From: JABJAG01 sp965222215
GTDB lineage: Bacteria; Pseudomonadota; Alphaproteobacteria; UBA6615
Reading direction: 5' to 3'
Assembly: GCA_965222215.1 (NCBI GenBank)
Contig: OZ244931.1
Location: forward strand, 2,294,001 to 2,358,000
DNA: 64,000 nt
The position numbers and the translations under genes are program-made. The notes under the pieces were generated by a model. That model saw only the letters and a program-made list of their open reading frames with translations. It was not told the origin of the DNA and did no database searches. Shown in pieces: positions 1-7,055 of the stretch. Position 1 is the stretch's first letter; each line of letters starts with the position of its first letter.

Positions 1-168
1 CGATTTCGGTTTCGCCATCAGCAGGAAAATGTCCTTCGCAGCCACGAACTCATACGCCTCTGCGGGAATACCGACCCGCTCGGCGAGTTCGTTCTTGTTG
101 GGCTTGAGGTCGTCCAGGCGCGCGATGCGCTTTTCCATTTCCTCGGGCGTGATATCGATGGTTTCCAT
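1..168 (-). CDS. Hypothetical protein, N-terminal fragment (cut by window edge)
   Basis: Only the first 56 residues are visible; the gene continues beyond position 1. The ATG at 168 is preceded by GAGGAG seven bases upstream, a strong ribosome binding site, so the start is secure. The visible part is hydrophilic and helical, with a METIDITPEEMEKR start and many Glu, Lys and Asp residues, and has no signal peptide. I do not recognise the family. It lies 90 bp downstream of the IclR-type regulator gene on the same strand, and an AT-rich site resembling half of the IclR operator sits just upstream. It is probably part of the same catabolic regulon, which is an inference from position only. Confidence 0.6.
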   Translation of the reverse strand, partial: METIDITPEEMEKRIARLDDLKPNKNELAERVGIPAEAYEFVAAKDIFLLMAKPKS

Positions 169-239
169 GTCCGTCTCCTCGTTTCGAATTGCCTAGAGCG
201 TAGAAGGCTGGAACGAGACCGGTGCCGAGAACCGGCAAA

Positions 240-261
240 AAATTTTAGTGAATGAAAACTA
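240..261. promoter_or_regulatory. Degenerate operator-like AT-rich site upstream of the leftmost gene
   Basis: The stretch contains TTTTAGTGAATGAAAACTA in otherwise GC-rich DNA. It shares the outer TTTT and GAAAACTA blocks with the palindrome at 1041-1071, but the spacing between them is one base shorter and symmetry is poor. It overlaps the stop codon of the IclR gene and lies about 72 bp upstream of the leftmost gene. It may be a weaker second binding site; nothing beyond the sequence resemblance supports this. Confidence 0.35.
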
Positions 262-1035
262 GGAGATCGCCACCACATAGGCAGCGAATTCGGCCGCGAC
301 GTCACGGACACGCTCGCCCTGGCGCGCCTCTTGGGCGCCGGAGAGCCGGTTTTCCGGACCCGAAAGCGCGATCGCGATGTTCGCCTCCCCCGCTGGATTG
401 ACGACCGCCCCCGCTACGGCATGGAGATTGGGCTGCCGCTCGCCCCGTTCAGCCGCAAATCCGGTATCTGCGACGTGCCGAAGCTCGGACTGAAGGCGCG
501 GCATGGACGTGATGGTCCTCTCCGTGATCCGCCGCAGCGCGACATCGCGGTAGAGCCGTTCCACGTGATCCGATCCCCGGTTTGCGAGCAAGACCTTGCC
601 GATAGCGCAGGCATGGGCGTCGGTGTATCCGGCATCGGCGCCGGATGGCCCCTTGCCCGGGCGCACGGTTTCGATCATCACGACCTGGCGGCCTTCGAGC
701 GCGCCGACGGAAGCATCGAGCCCGGTCAATGCCGCCAGGTCGACCAGGAAGCGACGCGCATGGTTCGCAAGTGTCGCCAGCGCAAACGGGCGGTGCCCGA
801 GCCGAAACAGCCCGTAGCTCAGGGAATAGCGACGGCTGACCGGGTCCTTCATCACATAGTGATGACGTGTCAGGACCGCGAGGTAGCGGAACGCCGTGCC
901 TGTATCGAGCCCGGTTCGCCGGCATAGTTCGGTCAACTGTAGCGGCTCGGCACTGTCGCCGAGGCAATCGAGGATCGCAATGCCGCGCTCAAGCGACTGG
1001 CTCCGGTACGGCCTGGATTTCGCAGACTTCGGCAT
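259..1035 (-). CDS. IclR family transcriptional regulator
   Basis: A 258-residue protein with the IclR layout: an N-terminal winged helix-turn-helix (about residues 10-75, containing SLERGIAILDCL and the recognition-helix stretch TGLDTGTAFRYL) and a C-terminal effector-binding domain (about 90-255). IclR proteins bind palindromes as dimers and respond to small carboxylic acids or sugar acids. I chose ATG 1035; GTG 1041, two codons upstream, is possible but touches the palindrome. It is divergent from the SDR-cupin-MDR operon, with a 31-bp palindrome between them. The expected role is local control of that operon, probably by a sugar acid or aromatic intermediate; the ligand cannot be read from the sequence. 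Confidence 0.9.
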   Translation of the reverse strand: MPKSAKSRPYRSQSLERGIAILDCLGDSAEPLQLTELCRRTGLDTGTAFRYLAVLTRHHYVMKDPVSRRYSLSYGLFRLGHRPFALATLANHARRFLVDLAALTGLDASVGALEGRQVVMIETVRPGKGPSGADAGYTDAHACAIGKVLLANRGSDHVERLYRDVALRRITERTITSMPRLQSELRHVADTGFAAERGERQPNLHAVAGAVVNPAGEANIAIALSGPENRLSGAQEARQGERVRDVAAEFAAYVVAIS

Positions 1036-1040
1036 AGGCA

Positions 1041-1071
1041 CCCATAATTTTCAATAATTGAAAACTATGGG
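1041..1071. promoter_or_regulatory. 31-bp near-perfect palindrome, probable IclR-family operator
   Basis: The left arm is CCCATAATTTTCAAT (1041-1055), the centre is A1056, and the right arm is ATTGAAAACTATGGG (1057-1071). Fourteen of 15 pairs match. It fills the gap between the start of the regulator gene and the divergent SDR gene. Its TTTTCAAT-N-ATTGAAAA core resembles the palindromes bound by IclR/KdgR-type regulators. Binding would plausibly control both directions. Confidence 0.75.
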
Positions 1072-1134
1072 TCGCTGCGTTTGAGGGCAAGCATGATGTC
1101 CGTCATGTCACCCGTGAAACCAAGAGAGATATCC

Positions 1135-1869
1135 ATGAACAAGGCATTCCAAACCGCCCCGGCCGAAGGGCTGCGCGCGCTCGTGACCGGCGGCAGCAGC
1201 GGCATCGGCACCGGCATCGTCGAAGGGCTCGCCGCCCATGGCGTGACCGTCGTCTTCACTGGTCTGACTGAAACCGAAATCGAGAATGCGACGGTGCCGG
1301 CCACAGCCACCGGACATATCCTCGACCTCGGCGACCATGATGCGATCGATGCCCTGGCCGCGTCGTTCGACCGGCTCGACATCCTGGTGAATTGCGCCGG
1401 GATGATCGCGCGCAACGCCGAGTTCGAACCGGATGTGTTCGACAAGGTCCTGCAGATCAACCTGTCCGGCACCATGCGCATGTGCGTCGCCTGCCGGCCG
1501 CTGCTGGCCTCATCGAGCGGCTGCATCGTCAACACCGCCTCGATGCTCAGCTTCTTCGGTGGCCCGGCGGTCCCGGCCTATACCGCGTCCAAGGGCGGCG
1601 TCGCGCAACTCACCAAGTCGCTCGCCGCGGCCTGGGCGGCCGATGGCATCCGCGTCAACGCCATCGCGCCGGGCTGGATCGAGACTCCCCTCACCGCCGA
1701 GCTGGCGCGTGACGACACCCGCTCGCGCGTCCTGCTCGACCGCACGCCGATGAACCGCTGGGGCCGGCCGGAAGATATCGCCGGGCCCGTTGTGTTCCTC
1801 TGTTCACCCGCCGCCGGTTTCATGACCGGCGCCGTCATTCCCATTGACGGCGGCTACGCTGCCGTCTGA
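1135..1869 (+). CDS. SDR family oxidoreductase (sugar or polyol dehydrogenase-like)
   Basis: A classical short-chain dehydrogenase of 244 residues: cofactor loop TGGSSGIG (18-25), NCAG (86-89, a variant of NNAG), catalytic Ser136, Tyr149 and Lys153 (YTASK), and the C-terminal TGAVIPIDGGY. The length and pattern match dehydrogenases of the KduD or gluconate 5-dehydrogenase type that act on keto-sugar acids, but the substrate is not determined. The ATG at 1135 follows AAGAGAGA; an in-frame TTG at 1081 has no ribosome site and was not used. It is the first gene of a plus-strand operon with the cupin gene 20 bp downstream, and is expected to be under IclR control. Confidence 0.9.
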   Translation: MNKAFQTAPAEGLRALVTGGSSGIGTGIVEGLAAHGVTVVFTGLTETEIENATVPATATGHILDLGDHDAIDALAASFDRLDILVNCAGMIARNAEFEPDVFDKVLQINLSGTMRMCVACRPLLASSSGCIVNTASMLSFFGGPAVPAYTASKGGVAQLTKSLAAAWAADGIRVNAIAPGWIETPLTAELARDDTRSRVLLDRTPMNRWGRPEDIAGPVVFLCSPAAGFMTGAVIPIDGGYAAV

Positions 1870-1889
1870 CCGACACGAAGGAGATCGAA

Positions 1890-2387
1890 ATGACCGCTGT
1901 GAAGGAACAGGCCCTGCCCCTCGACATGCCGCAGGATATCGTCGAGGTCGCCATACCTGACGACGAGCGGGTCTGGGTGCCCCAGGCCGAGAATGTCTGG
2001 TTTCGCCCGCTCATGCTCAACACGGTCAGTGGCGGCTGGTGCAACCTGCTGCGCGTGCGCAAGTCCGGCGTGCTCAGCAAGCACCGCCACCCCGCACCGG
2101 TCCACGGCTTTGTCATCAAGGGCGAATGGCGCTACCTGGAGCATGACTGGATCGCCACCGAGGGCGCCTATGTGTTCGAGCCGCCGGGCGAGATTCACAC
2201 GCTTGTCGTCGACGAGCATGTCGACGAGATGATTACCTTCTTCAACATCGCCGGTGCGATGATCTATCTCGACGAACAGGACAAGATCGAAAGTTACGAA
2301 GACGTGTTCCTGAAGATCGAGATGTGCCGCAAGTGGTATGCTGAATGCGGCCTCGGCGCGGACTATGTGGAGCAGTTCATCCGGTGA
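1890..2387 (+). CDS. Cupin protein, 2,4'-dihydroxyacetophenone dioxygenase-like
   Basis: A single-domain cupin of 165 residues. The metal-binding signature is visible as KHRHPAPVHGFVIKGEW in the first motif and PPGEIHTL in the second, giving several His ligands and a Glu. The overall pattern, ending in a long EDVFLKIEMCRKWYAECG tail, resembles proteins annotated as the 2,4'-dihydroxyacetophenone dioxygenase family (ChrR-like cupins). In sugar-acid loci such proteins often have no proven dioxygenase role, so an isomerase or binding function is equally possible. The ribosome site AAGGAGATCGAA precedes ATG 1890. The stop codon overlaps the start of the next gene (GTGA), implying translational coupling. 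Confidence 0.75.
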   Translation: MTAVKEQALPLDMPQDIVEVAIPDDERVWVPQAENVWFRPLMLNTVSGGWCNLLRVRKSGVLSKHRHPAPVHGFVIKGEWRYLEHDWIATEGAYVFEPPGEIHTLVVDEHVDEMITFFNIAGAMIYLDEQDKIESYEDVFLKIEMCRKWYAECGLGADYVEQFIR

Positions 2388-3391
2388 GAGCAATCCAGAT
2401 TCACGCGTTCGGCGGCCCCGAGGTCCTGCAACTCCACGATGTGCCGAAACCCGGGCCGGGTCCCGGGCAGGTCCTTGTCCGCGCCCATGCCATCGGCGTG
2501 GGAACGGCGGACCAGCTCGTGCGGACTGGCCGCTACCCCTGGCAGCAGGAGGTCCCGACCATCCCGGGGCTTGAGATGGCCGGCGAGATCGCGGCTGTCG
2601 GCGCGGGCGTCGACCACCTGAAGGAAGGCGACCGCGTCGTCGTCTCGGCCGTGCTGCGGCGCAGCTGCTACGCGGAATACGTGGTCGAGGAGGCGCAGTG
2701 GGTCTTCCCCATCCCCGACGGTGTCGATTTCGACACCGCGGCCTGCCTGTTCAACTACCGCACGGCGCACCATGCGGTGGTTTCGGCGTGCCGGTTGCGT
2801 GCGGACGATACGATCGCAATTGTCGGCGCGGCGGGCGGCGTCGGTGGCGCCATGGTCGAGATCGCCAACGAGATCGGAGCCACGACCATCGCCATCGTGC
2901 GCGGGCCGGAGAAGGCCGGCCATGCGCGCGGGCTCGGCGCCGACCATGTCATCGATACGCGCGCCGAAGATCAGCGCACGCGCATCATGGAAATAACCGG
3001 CGATGCCGGCGTGGACTTTTTCCTGGATCCCGTCGGCGGCCCGGCGTTCCCGGGCCTGATGGAACTTCTCGCCCCGCTGGGCACGCTGGTGCTCTACGGC
3101 ATCATCGACGGCTGGCCGCCCGACGACGTCTACCGCACCCAGCGCGAGCGCATGGGGCACAGCCCCGCCGTCCGCGGCTTCTCGATGCATATCCTCGACC
3201 GTCGCCCGGACATCGCAGAATCCGACACCGCCCACCTGCTCGGCCTGATGGCACAGGGCAGCGTCAAACCGCCGATCTTCGCGCGGTTTCCGCTCGAACA
3301 GGCGCCGGACGCCCACGCGATGCTCGAGGACGGCAAGGTGATGGGCAAGGTCCTGCTGAAGCCGCACCTGGACACGCCGGTTCTCGGCTAG
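2384..3391 (+). CDS. Quinone oxidoreductase-like MDR (zinc-independent) protein
   Basis: A 335-residue medium-chain dehydrogenase/reductase of the NADPH:quinone oxidoreductase (zeta-crystallin) group. The N-terminal catalytic domain begins VRAIQIHAFGGPEVL; the Rossmann loop GAAGGVGGAMVEIA lies mid-protein. The Cys and His zinc ligands of alcohol dehydrogenases are absent. The start is GTG 2384, which overlaps the cupin stop as GTGA; the longer in-frame extension to 2345 lies inside the cupin gene and was rejected. It probably reduces an enone, quinone or keto intermediate with NADPH in the cytoplasm, in the same pathway as the SDR upstream. It converges on the next SDR gene with only 9 bp between. 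Confidence 0.85.
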   Translation: MRAIQIHAFGGPEVLQLHDVPKPGPGPGQVLVRAHAIGVGTADQLVRTGRYPWQQEVPTIPGLEMAGEIAAVGAGVDHLKEGDRVVVSAVLRRSCYAEYVVEEAQWVFPIPDGVDFDTAACLFNYRTAHHAVVSACRLRADDTIAIVGAAGGVGGAMVEIANEIGATTIAIVRGPEKAGHARGLGADHVIDTRAEDQRTRIMEITGDAGVDFFLDPVGGPAFPGLMELLAPLGTLVLYGIIDGWPPDDVYRTQRERMGHSPAVRGFSMHILDRRPDIAESDTAHLLGLMAQGSVKPPIFARFPLEQAPDAHAMLEDGKVMGKVLLKPHLDTPVLG

Positions 3392-3406
3392 TTTTCTCGG
3401 CTAGTT
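3381..3406. repeat. 13-bp perfect tandem duplication spanning both convergent stops
   Basis: TTCTCGGCTAGTT occurs twice head to tail (3381-3393 and 3394-3406). Each copy contains CTAG, which reads as a TAG stop on both strands. The plus-strand MDR gene stops in the first copy and the minus-strand SDR gene stops in the second, so the duplication produced a symmetrical double stop. Confidence 0.9.
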
Positions 3407-4141
3407 GAAGTACAGCCCGCCGTTCATGTGGACGGTCTGGCCGGTCATGTAGGCGTTGCTCGCCAGCATCACCACGGCGCTGGCCACCTCGTCCACATGG
3501 CCCGTCCGCCCGATGGGCGGCGAGAACACCGGGTTGTCCTTGTGGGCAGTCCGGGTCGCGTCGGTCTCGATCAGGGTCGGCGCCACGCAGTTGGACGTCA
3601 CGCCGTCCTCGAACAGGCGGCGCGCATAGGCCCGAGACAGGCCCTCCATGCCGCCCTTGGCCGCCGAATAGTGCAGACCGACACGCCCGCCATTGTAGGC
3701 CGCGCCGGACGTCACGAAGATCAGCCGGCCCCAGCCGCGTTTGCGCATGGACGGAAGCACCGCCTGGGCGCACAGGAACGACGACGTCAGGTTCGCGTGG
3801 AGGATCTCGGTGAAATCTTCTTCACTCGTTTCCTCGATGTCCTGGCGCTTAAGAATTCCGGCGTTGGCCACAAGTATATCGACCGGGCCGAGACGCTCCC
3901 CCACCGTCCCGACCATCCGGGACACAGCATCCTGATCCGTGACGTCGCCGCGCACCGGGATCGCTTTCCCCCCGGATTTCTCAATAGCGGCCACGGTCTT
4001 CAGCGCGGCATCTTCGTTCGAGACGTAGTTCACGCCAACCGCAGCCCCCGCGTCAGCGAGTGCTTCGGCGCAGGACGCACCGATCCCCCGGCTGCCGCCC
4101 GTAACCAGTGCGACCCGCCCGGATAAATCCATAACCTTCAT
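3401..4141 (-). CDS. SDR family oxidoreductase (FabG-like)
   Basis: A 246-residue classical SDR: TGGSRGIG near residue 14, NAG loop (LVANAGIL), a catalytic Ser-Tyr-Lys set in VTSGAAYNGG and YSAAKGG, and a C-terminal GQTVHMNGGLY. The SRGIG version of the cofactor loop and the FabG-like core suggest NADP(H) use. The substrate is unknown; context favours a sugar-acid or keto-acid intermediate. The start at 4141 follows AAGGATGAG. A longer frame to 4189 adds LILSLTKDELGY, which is only a translation of the intergenic hairpin repeat and is a familiar mis-start. It lies downstream of the UxaA-like gene on the same strand, with the repeat pair between them. Confidence 0.88.
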   Translation of the reverse strand: MKVMDLSGRVALVTGGSRGIGASCAEALADAGAAVGVNYVSNEDAALKTVAAIEKSGGKAIPVRGDVTDQDAVSRMVGTVGERLGPVDILVANAGILKRQDIEETSEEDFTEILHANLTSSFLCAQAVLPSMRKRGWGRLIFVTSGAAYNGGRVGLHYSAAKGGMEGLSRAYARRLFEDGVTSNCVAPTLIETDATRTAHKDNPVFSPPIGRTGHVDEVASAVVMLASNAYMTGQTVHMNGGLYFN

Positions 4142-4150
4142 GTAACCCAA

Positions 4151-4219
4151 CTCATCCTTCGTCAGGCTCAGGATGAGGGTATGAGGCAATCCTCATGCTG
4201 AGCCTGACGAAGCATGAGG
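4151..4219. repeat. Pair of inverted hairpin repeats with compensatory base changes
   Basis: The first element is at 4151-4178 and the second, inverted, at 4191-4219. Both share the 14-nt block TTCGTCAGGCTCAG (or its complement). The element stems are CTCATCCT/AGGATGAG in the first and CTCATGCT/AGCATGAG in the second. The two differences between copies are a C-G pair swapped for a G-C pair, so each stem stays paired. This belongs to a widespread alphaproteobacterial intergenic palindrome type. Each copy can fold alone, and the two copies together can form one long hairpin. Confidence 0.85.
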
Positions 4220-4243
4220 CGCTCTTCACTGGCCGACTCGCCG

Positions 4244-5782
4244 CTACATCACCGCGCCGACCTGCCAGGGGATGAACTCGTTGTCGCCGAAACCGAGTTC
4301 CTCGGACTTGGACTGCTTTCCGCTGGCCACGTCGAGCATGTAGTCGAAGATTTCCTCGCCCACGTCCTGGATCGTCGCGTCGCCGTCGGCGATCTTGCCT
4401 GCGTTGATGTCCATGTCCTCGGACATGGAGTTGTACATCGGCGTGTTGGTCGCCAGCTTGATCGACGGTGCAGGCTTGCAGCCGTAAACCGAGCCGCGCC
4501 CCGTCGTGAAACAAACGAGGTTCGCACCCGACGCCACCTCACCCGTGATCGAGGCCGGATCGAAGCCGGGCGAATCCATGAACACGAAGCCCTTGGTATC
4601 GATCGGCTCGGCGTATTTGTAGACGCCGGTCAGGTTGGTCGTGCCGCCCTTCGCCGCCGCACCAAGGGACTTCTCGAGGATCGTCGTCAGACCGCCCGCC
4701 TTATTGCCCGGCGACGGGTTGTTGTCCATCGAACCGTGATTGCGCGCGGTGTAATCCTCCCACCACTTGATCCGGTCGACCAGCTTCTGTCCGACCTCTT
4801 CGTTGATCGCGCGGCGGGTCAGCAAGTGTTCTGCGCCGTAAATTTCCGGTGTCTCGGCCAGGATGCCTGTCCCGCCGTTGGCCACCAGCCGGTCGACGGC
4901 GTTGCCCAGCGCGGGGTTCGCCGTAATGCCCGAATAGGCGTCCGAACCGCCGCACTGCAGCGCCACCGTCAACTCACTCGCCGGCACCGTGGAGCGGGTC
5001 GCCGCGTTGGCCGGCTCCAGCATGGTCGAGATGCGCTCGATCGCATCGTCGACGGTCTTCCGTGTGCCGCCCGATTCCTGGATCGTCATGGTCTGGAAGG
5101 TATCGTTGATTTCCAGCCCGTAGGCATCGAGCAGGAACGGAATCTGGTTCACCTCGCAGCCCAGCCCGACGATCAGCACGCCGGCGAAATTCGGGTGGCG
5201 CGCGTAGCCCCACAGGGTGCGCTGAAGGTTGGCGTAGCCGTCGCCGGAATCCGCCATTCCGCAGCCGGTGGCATGCACGAAGGCCGAGACCCCGTCGATG
5301 TTCGGGTAGTCGGCGAGTTTGCCGGTGCTGTTGAACGAGTCCGCGATGTATTTCGCCACCGTTGCCGAACAGTTCACGGACGTCAGGATGCCGATATAGT
5401 TGCGCGTGCCGACCGAACCGTTCTTGCGTACATAGCCCTCGAAGGTTCGGCGGTCCGCCTCCGGCACCATCGGCGTATCGCGCAGGTCGGTCGCGAACTG
5501 GTAATCGCGGTCCACCATGCGAAATTCGCAGTTATGGGTGTGGATGTGGTCGCCAGGCGCAATGTCTTCCGACGCATAGCCGATGATCTGGTCGTATTTC
5601 GTGACGGTCTCGCCCTTGGGGATGGCGCGGGTCGCGATCTTGTGGCCGCGCGGGATCGGCGCCGTCGTCTGCACGTTCTCGCCCGGAATCGACGTTCCCG
5701 GCATGATTTCGGCGCGCGCCACGACGACGTTGTCGTTGTCGTTCAGGCGAATGGAAAGATTTGCGGTCTCGGACATGGACAT
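4244..5782 (-). CDS. UxaA family hydrolase (altronate/galactarate dehydratase-like)
   Basis: A 512-residue protein of the altronate/galactarate dehydratase family, which removes water from hexonic or hexaric acids using an iron centre. An SAF-type domain (about residues 8-90) is followed by the large dehydratase region. Visible landmarks are GSVGTRNYIGILTSVNCS, the Cys motif HATGCGM, GLGCEVNQ, LQCGGSDAYSGITANPALG and the C-terminal FTTGRGSVYGCKPAPSIKL. The length is that of the full family. The ATG at 5782 follows AAGGG; the frame extends upstream without a ribosome site. It lies 65 bp downstream of the bicupin gene. With the SDR and cupin genes it indicates use of a hexuronate- or aldarate-derived sugar acid; the exact sugar is not resolved. 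Confidence 0.88.
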   Translation of the reverse strand: MSMSETANLSIRLNDNDNVVVARAEIMPGTSIPGENVQTTAPIPRGHKIATRAIPKGETVTKYDQIIGYASEDIAPGDHIHTHNCEFRMVDRDYQFATDLRDTPMVPEADRRTFEGYVRKNGSVGTRNYIGILTSVNCSATVAKYIADSFNSTGKLADYPNIDGVSAFVHATGCGMADSGDGYANLQRTLWGYARHPNFAGVLIVGLGCEVNQIPFLLDAYGLEINDTFQTMTIQESGGTRKTVDDAIERISTMLEPANAATRSTVPASELTVALQCGGSDAYSGITANPALGNAVDRLVANGGTGILAETPEIYGAEHLLTRRAINEEVGQKLVDRIKWWEDYTARNHGSMDNNPSPGNKAGGLTTILEKSLGAAAKGGTTNLTGVYKYAEPIDTKGFVFMDSPGFDPASITGEVASGANLVCFTTGRGSVYGCKPAPSIKLATNTPMYNSMSEDMDINAGKIADGDATIQDVGEEIFDYMLDVASGKQSKSEELGFGDNEFIPWQVGAVM

Positions 5783-5847
5783 CCCTTGGTGTTCGGGTTT
5801 CGCGAACGGGTTTAGCAGATTGGCGGCATATTGAAGACCCGGCGCGC

Positions 5848-6702
5848 TCAGAATTTCAGCACATTCGTCATGTAGTCCCACGGGCTGTAGAAGCGAACCC
5901 CGTCACGGACGGGGGGCTGCGGCGCCTGGATTTCCAGCCAGTGCACGGGTGTGCCCTTGCGCGGAAAGAAGGCGTGCTGGGCACCCACGCCGGTCCAGGC
6001 GAAATCGCCTTCCTTCAGCGTGTATTCCTGCCCATCGAACAGGATATCGACCTCGCCGCCGAGGATGTAATAGGCCTCCTCGAACGGGTGGTCGTGATGA
6101 TCGCAGATGCCGCCTTCGGAAAAGCTGACGACGAACATGTTGAAGTGCACCGCACCGAAGACATCGTCCATCAGCATGCGCAGCGAGAAACCGCGCAGGT
6201 CCGGCGCGACGTCCTGCGGCGGCAGGTGCTGGCCATAGTCGTAATGTCCCGTCATCGGTGCACGCCGGTCGCGCGGATCAATCCCGGAAACCTCCGCCGG
6301 CCAGACCGCCGGCCCGGACAACCAGCTGTCCTGCCAGCCGCCGGGCGGCTTGGGTTGCGGCGCGCACATCTCGACCCAGCGCGCGGCGGCAGTGCCGGTA
6401 TTCCGGTACGCGTGCGCGATACCGGTCGGAATCAGAATAAAGTCGCCGGCGGAAAGCCGGTGCGCGCGGCCGTCGCGCAGCACCTCCAGTTCGCCGTCGG
6501 TCAGGAAAATCCCGGTCTCGTGCGCCTGGACGACAACCTGCGTGTCGCTCCCGGGGACCAGCTCCATCATCCCGTAGGAAACATGAACCGTATCGTCGCT
6601 ATGCTCGACGAAGGGCGACCAGCGCAATCCGTCGGCGCCGTCGCCGTACTTCGGATGCGCCGCAAACGACGCCGGATCGAATGTTCCGACCTTGTGAACC
6701 AT
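5848..6702 (-). CDS. Bicupin domain protein (ureidoglycine aminohydrolase or sugar-isomerase-like)
   Basis: A 284-residue protein with two cupin folds. The N-terminal cupin has a degenerate motif (VVVQAHETGIFLTDGELEV, PTGIAHAYRN). The C-terminal cupin keeps a full metal set (CDHHDHPFEEAYYILGGEV, with GVGAQHAFFP). Bicupins of this shape include (S)-ureidoglycine aminohydrolase and KdgF-like proteins, and the sequence alone does not decide. Its place directly upstream of the UxaA-type gene, same strand, supports a role in handling a ring-opened or enolic sugar acid. The start at 6702 lies after a GGGGGGAGG run (read on the minus strand), which can serve as ribosome site. Confidence 0.75.
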   Translation of the reverse strand: MVHKVGTFDPASFAAHPKYGDGADGLRWSPFVEHSDDTVHVSYGMMELVPGSDTQVVVQAHETGIFLTDGELEVLRDGRAHRLSAGDFILIPTGIAHAYRNTGTAAARWVEMCAPQPKPPGGWQDSWLSGPAVWPAEVSGIDPRDRRAPMTGHYDYGQHLPPQDVAPDLRGFSLRMLMDDVFGAVHFNMFVVSFSEGGICDHHDHPFEEAYYILGGEVDILFDGQEYTLKEGDFAWTGVGAQHAFFPRKGTPVHWLEIQAPQPPVRDGVRFYSPWDYMTNVLKF

Positions 6703-6731
6703 GCCTCCCCCCCCTGCTGCGCACAGAGGGC

Positions 6732-7052
6732 TCAGGCGTCGTCGCGCAGCCGCTCCGCAATGGATTTCCGGACATTGTCCGGCTGGGCCTCGACAGCCCT
6801 CGCCAGTCGCCGGAGTTCGTGGCGCAAACCATACACCTGATCGACCAGCGATAGAACGGTGGGCACGCTGTCTTCCGTCACGGCCATGTCACGGCGAATC
6901 TGAACGACAAGTTGCACACGCGCGACATCGATTTCGCGGAACCAGTGATCGCCGTCCCGACGCTCCGGCACCACCCAGCCGTGATCGATCCAGCGACGCA
7001 ATTCCGCCCGGCGCACGCCCGATACCTGCTTGAGAAGATCGGCTTCACGCAT
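6732..7052 (-). CDS. cbpM: CbpM-type modulator of the CbpA co-chaperone
   Basis: A 106-residue protein with a MerR-like helix-turn-helix at the N-terminus (VSGVRRAELRRWIDHGWVVP) and a C-terminal helical part (LVDQVYGLRHELRRLARAVEA). In the known pair, CbpM binds the J-domain of CbpA and blocks its stimulation of DnaK. The gene begins 3 bp after the stop of cbpA, so the two are co-transcribed. The helix-turn-helix could also allow autoregulation of the operon through the inverted repeat upstream of cbpA, which is an inference. Confidence 0.85.
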   Translation of the reverse strand: MREADLLKQVSGVRRAELRRWIDHGWVVPERRDGDHWFREIDVARVQLVVQIRRDMAVTEDSVPTVLSLVDQVYGLRHELRRLARAVEAQPDNVRKSIAERLRDDA

Positions 7053-7055
7053 CGC

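Noticed and set aside
4142..4189. N-terminal extension of the second SDR gene
   Set aside because: It translates the intergenic hairpin repeat into LILSLTKDELGY and has no ribosome site, unlike ATG 4141.
4214..5815. Plus-strand frame of 533 codons
   Set aside because: Fully antisense to the UxaA-like gene, with no recognisable motif.
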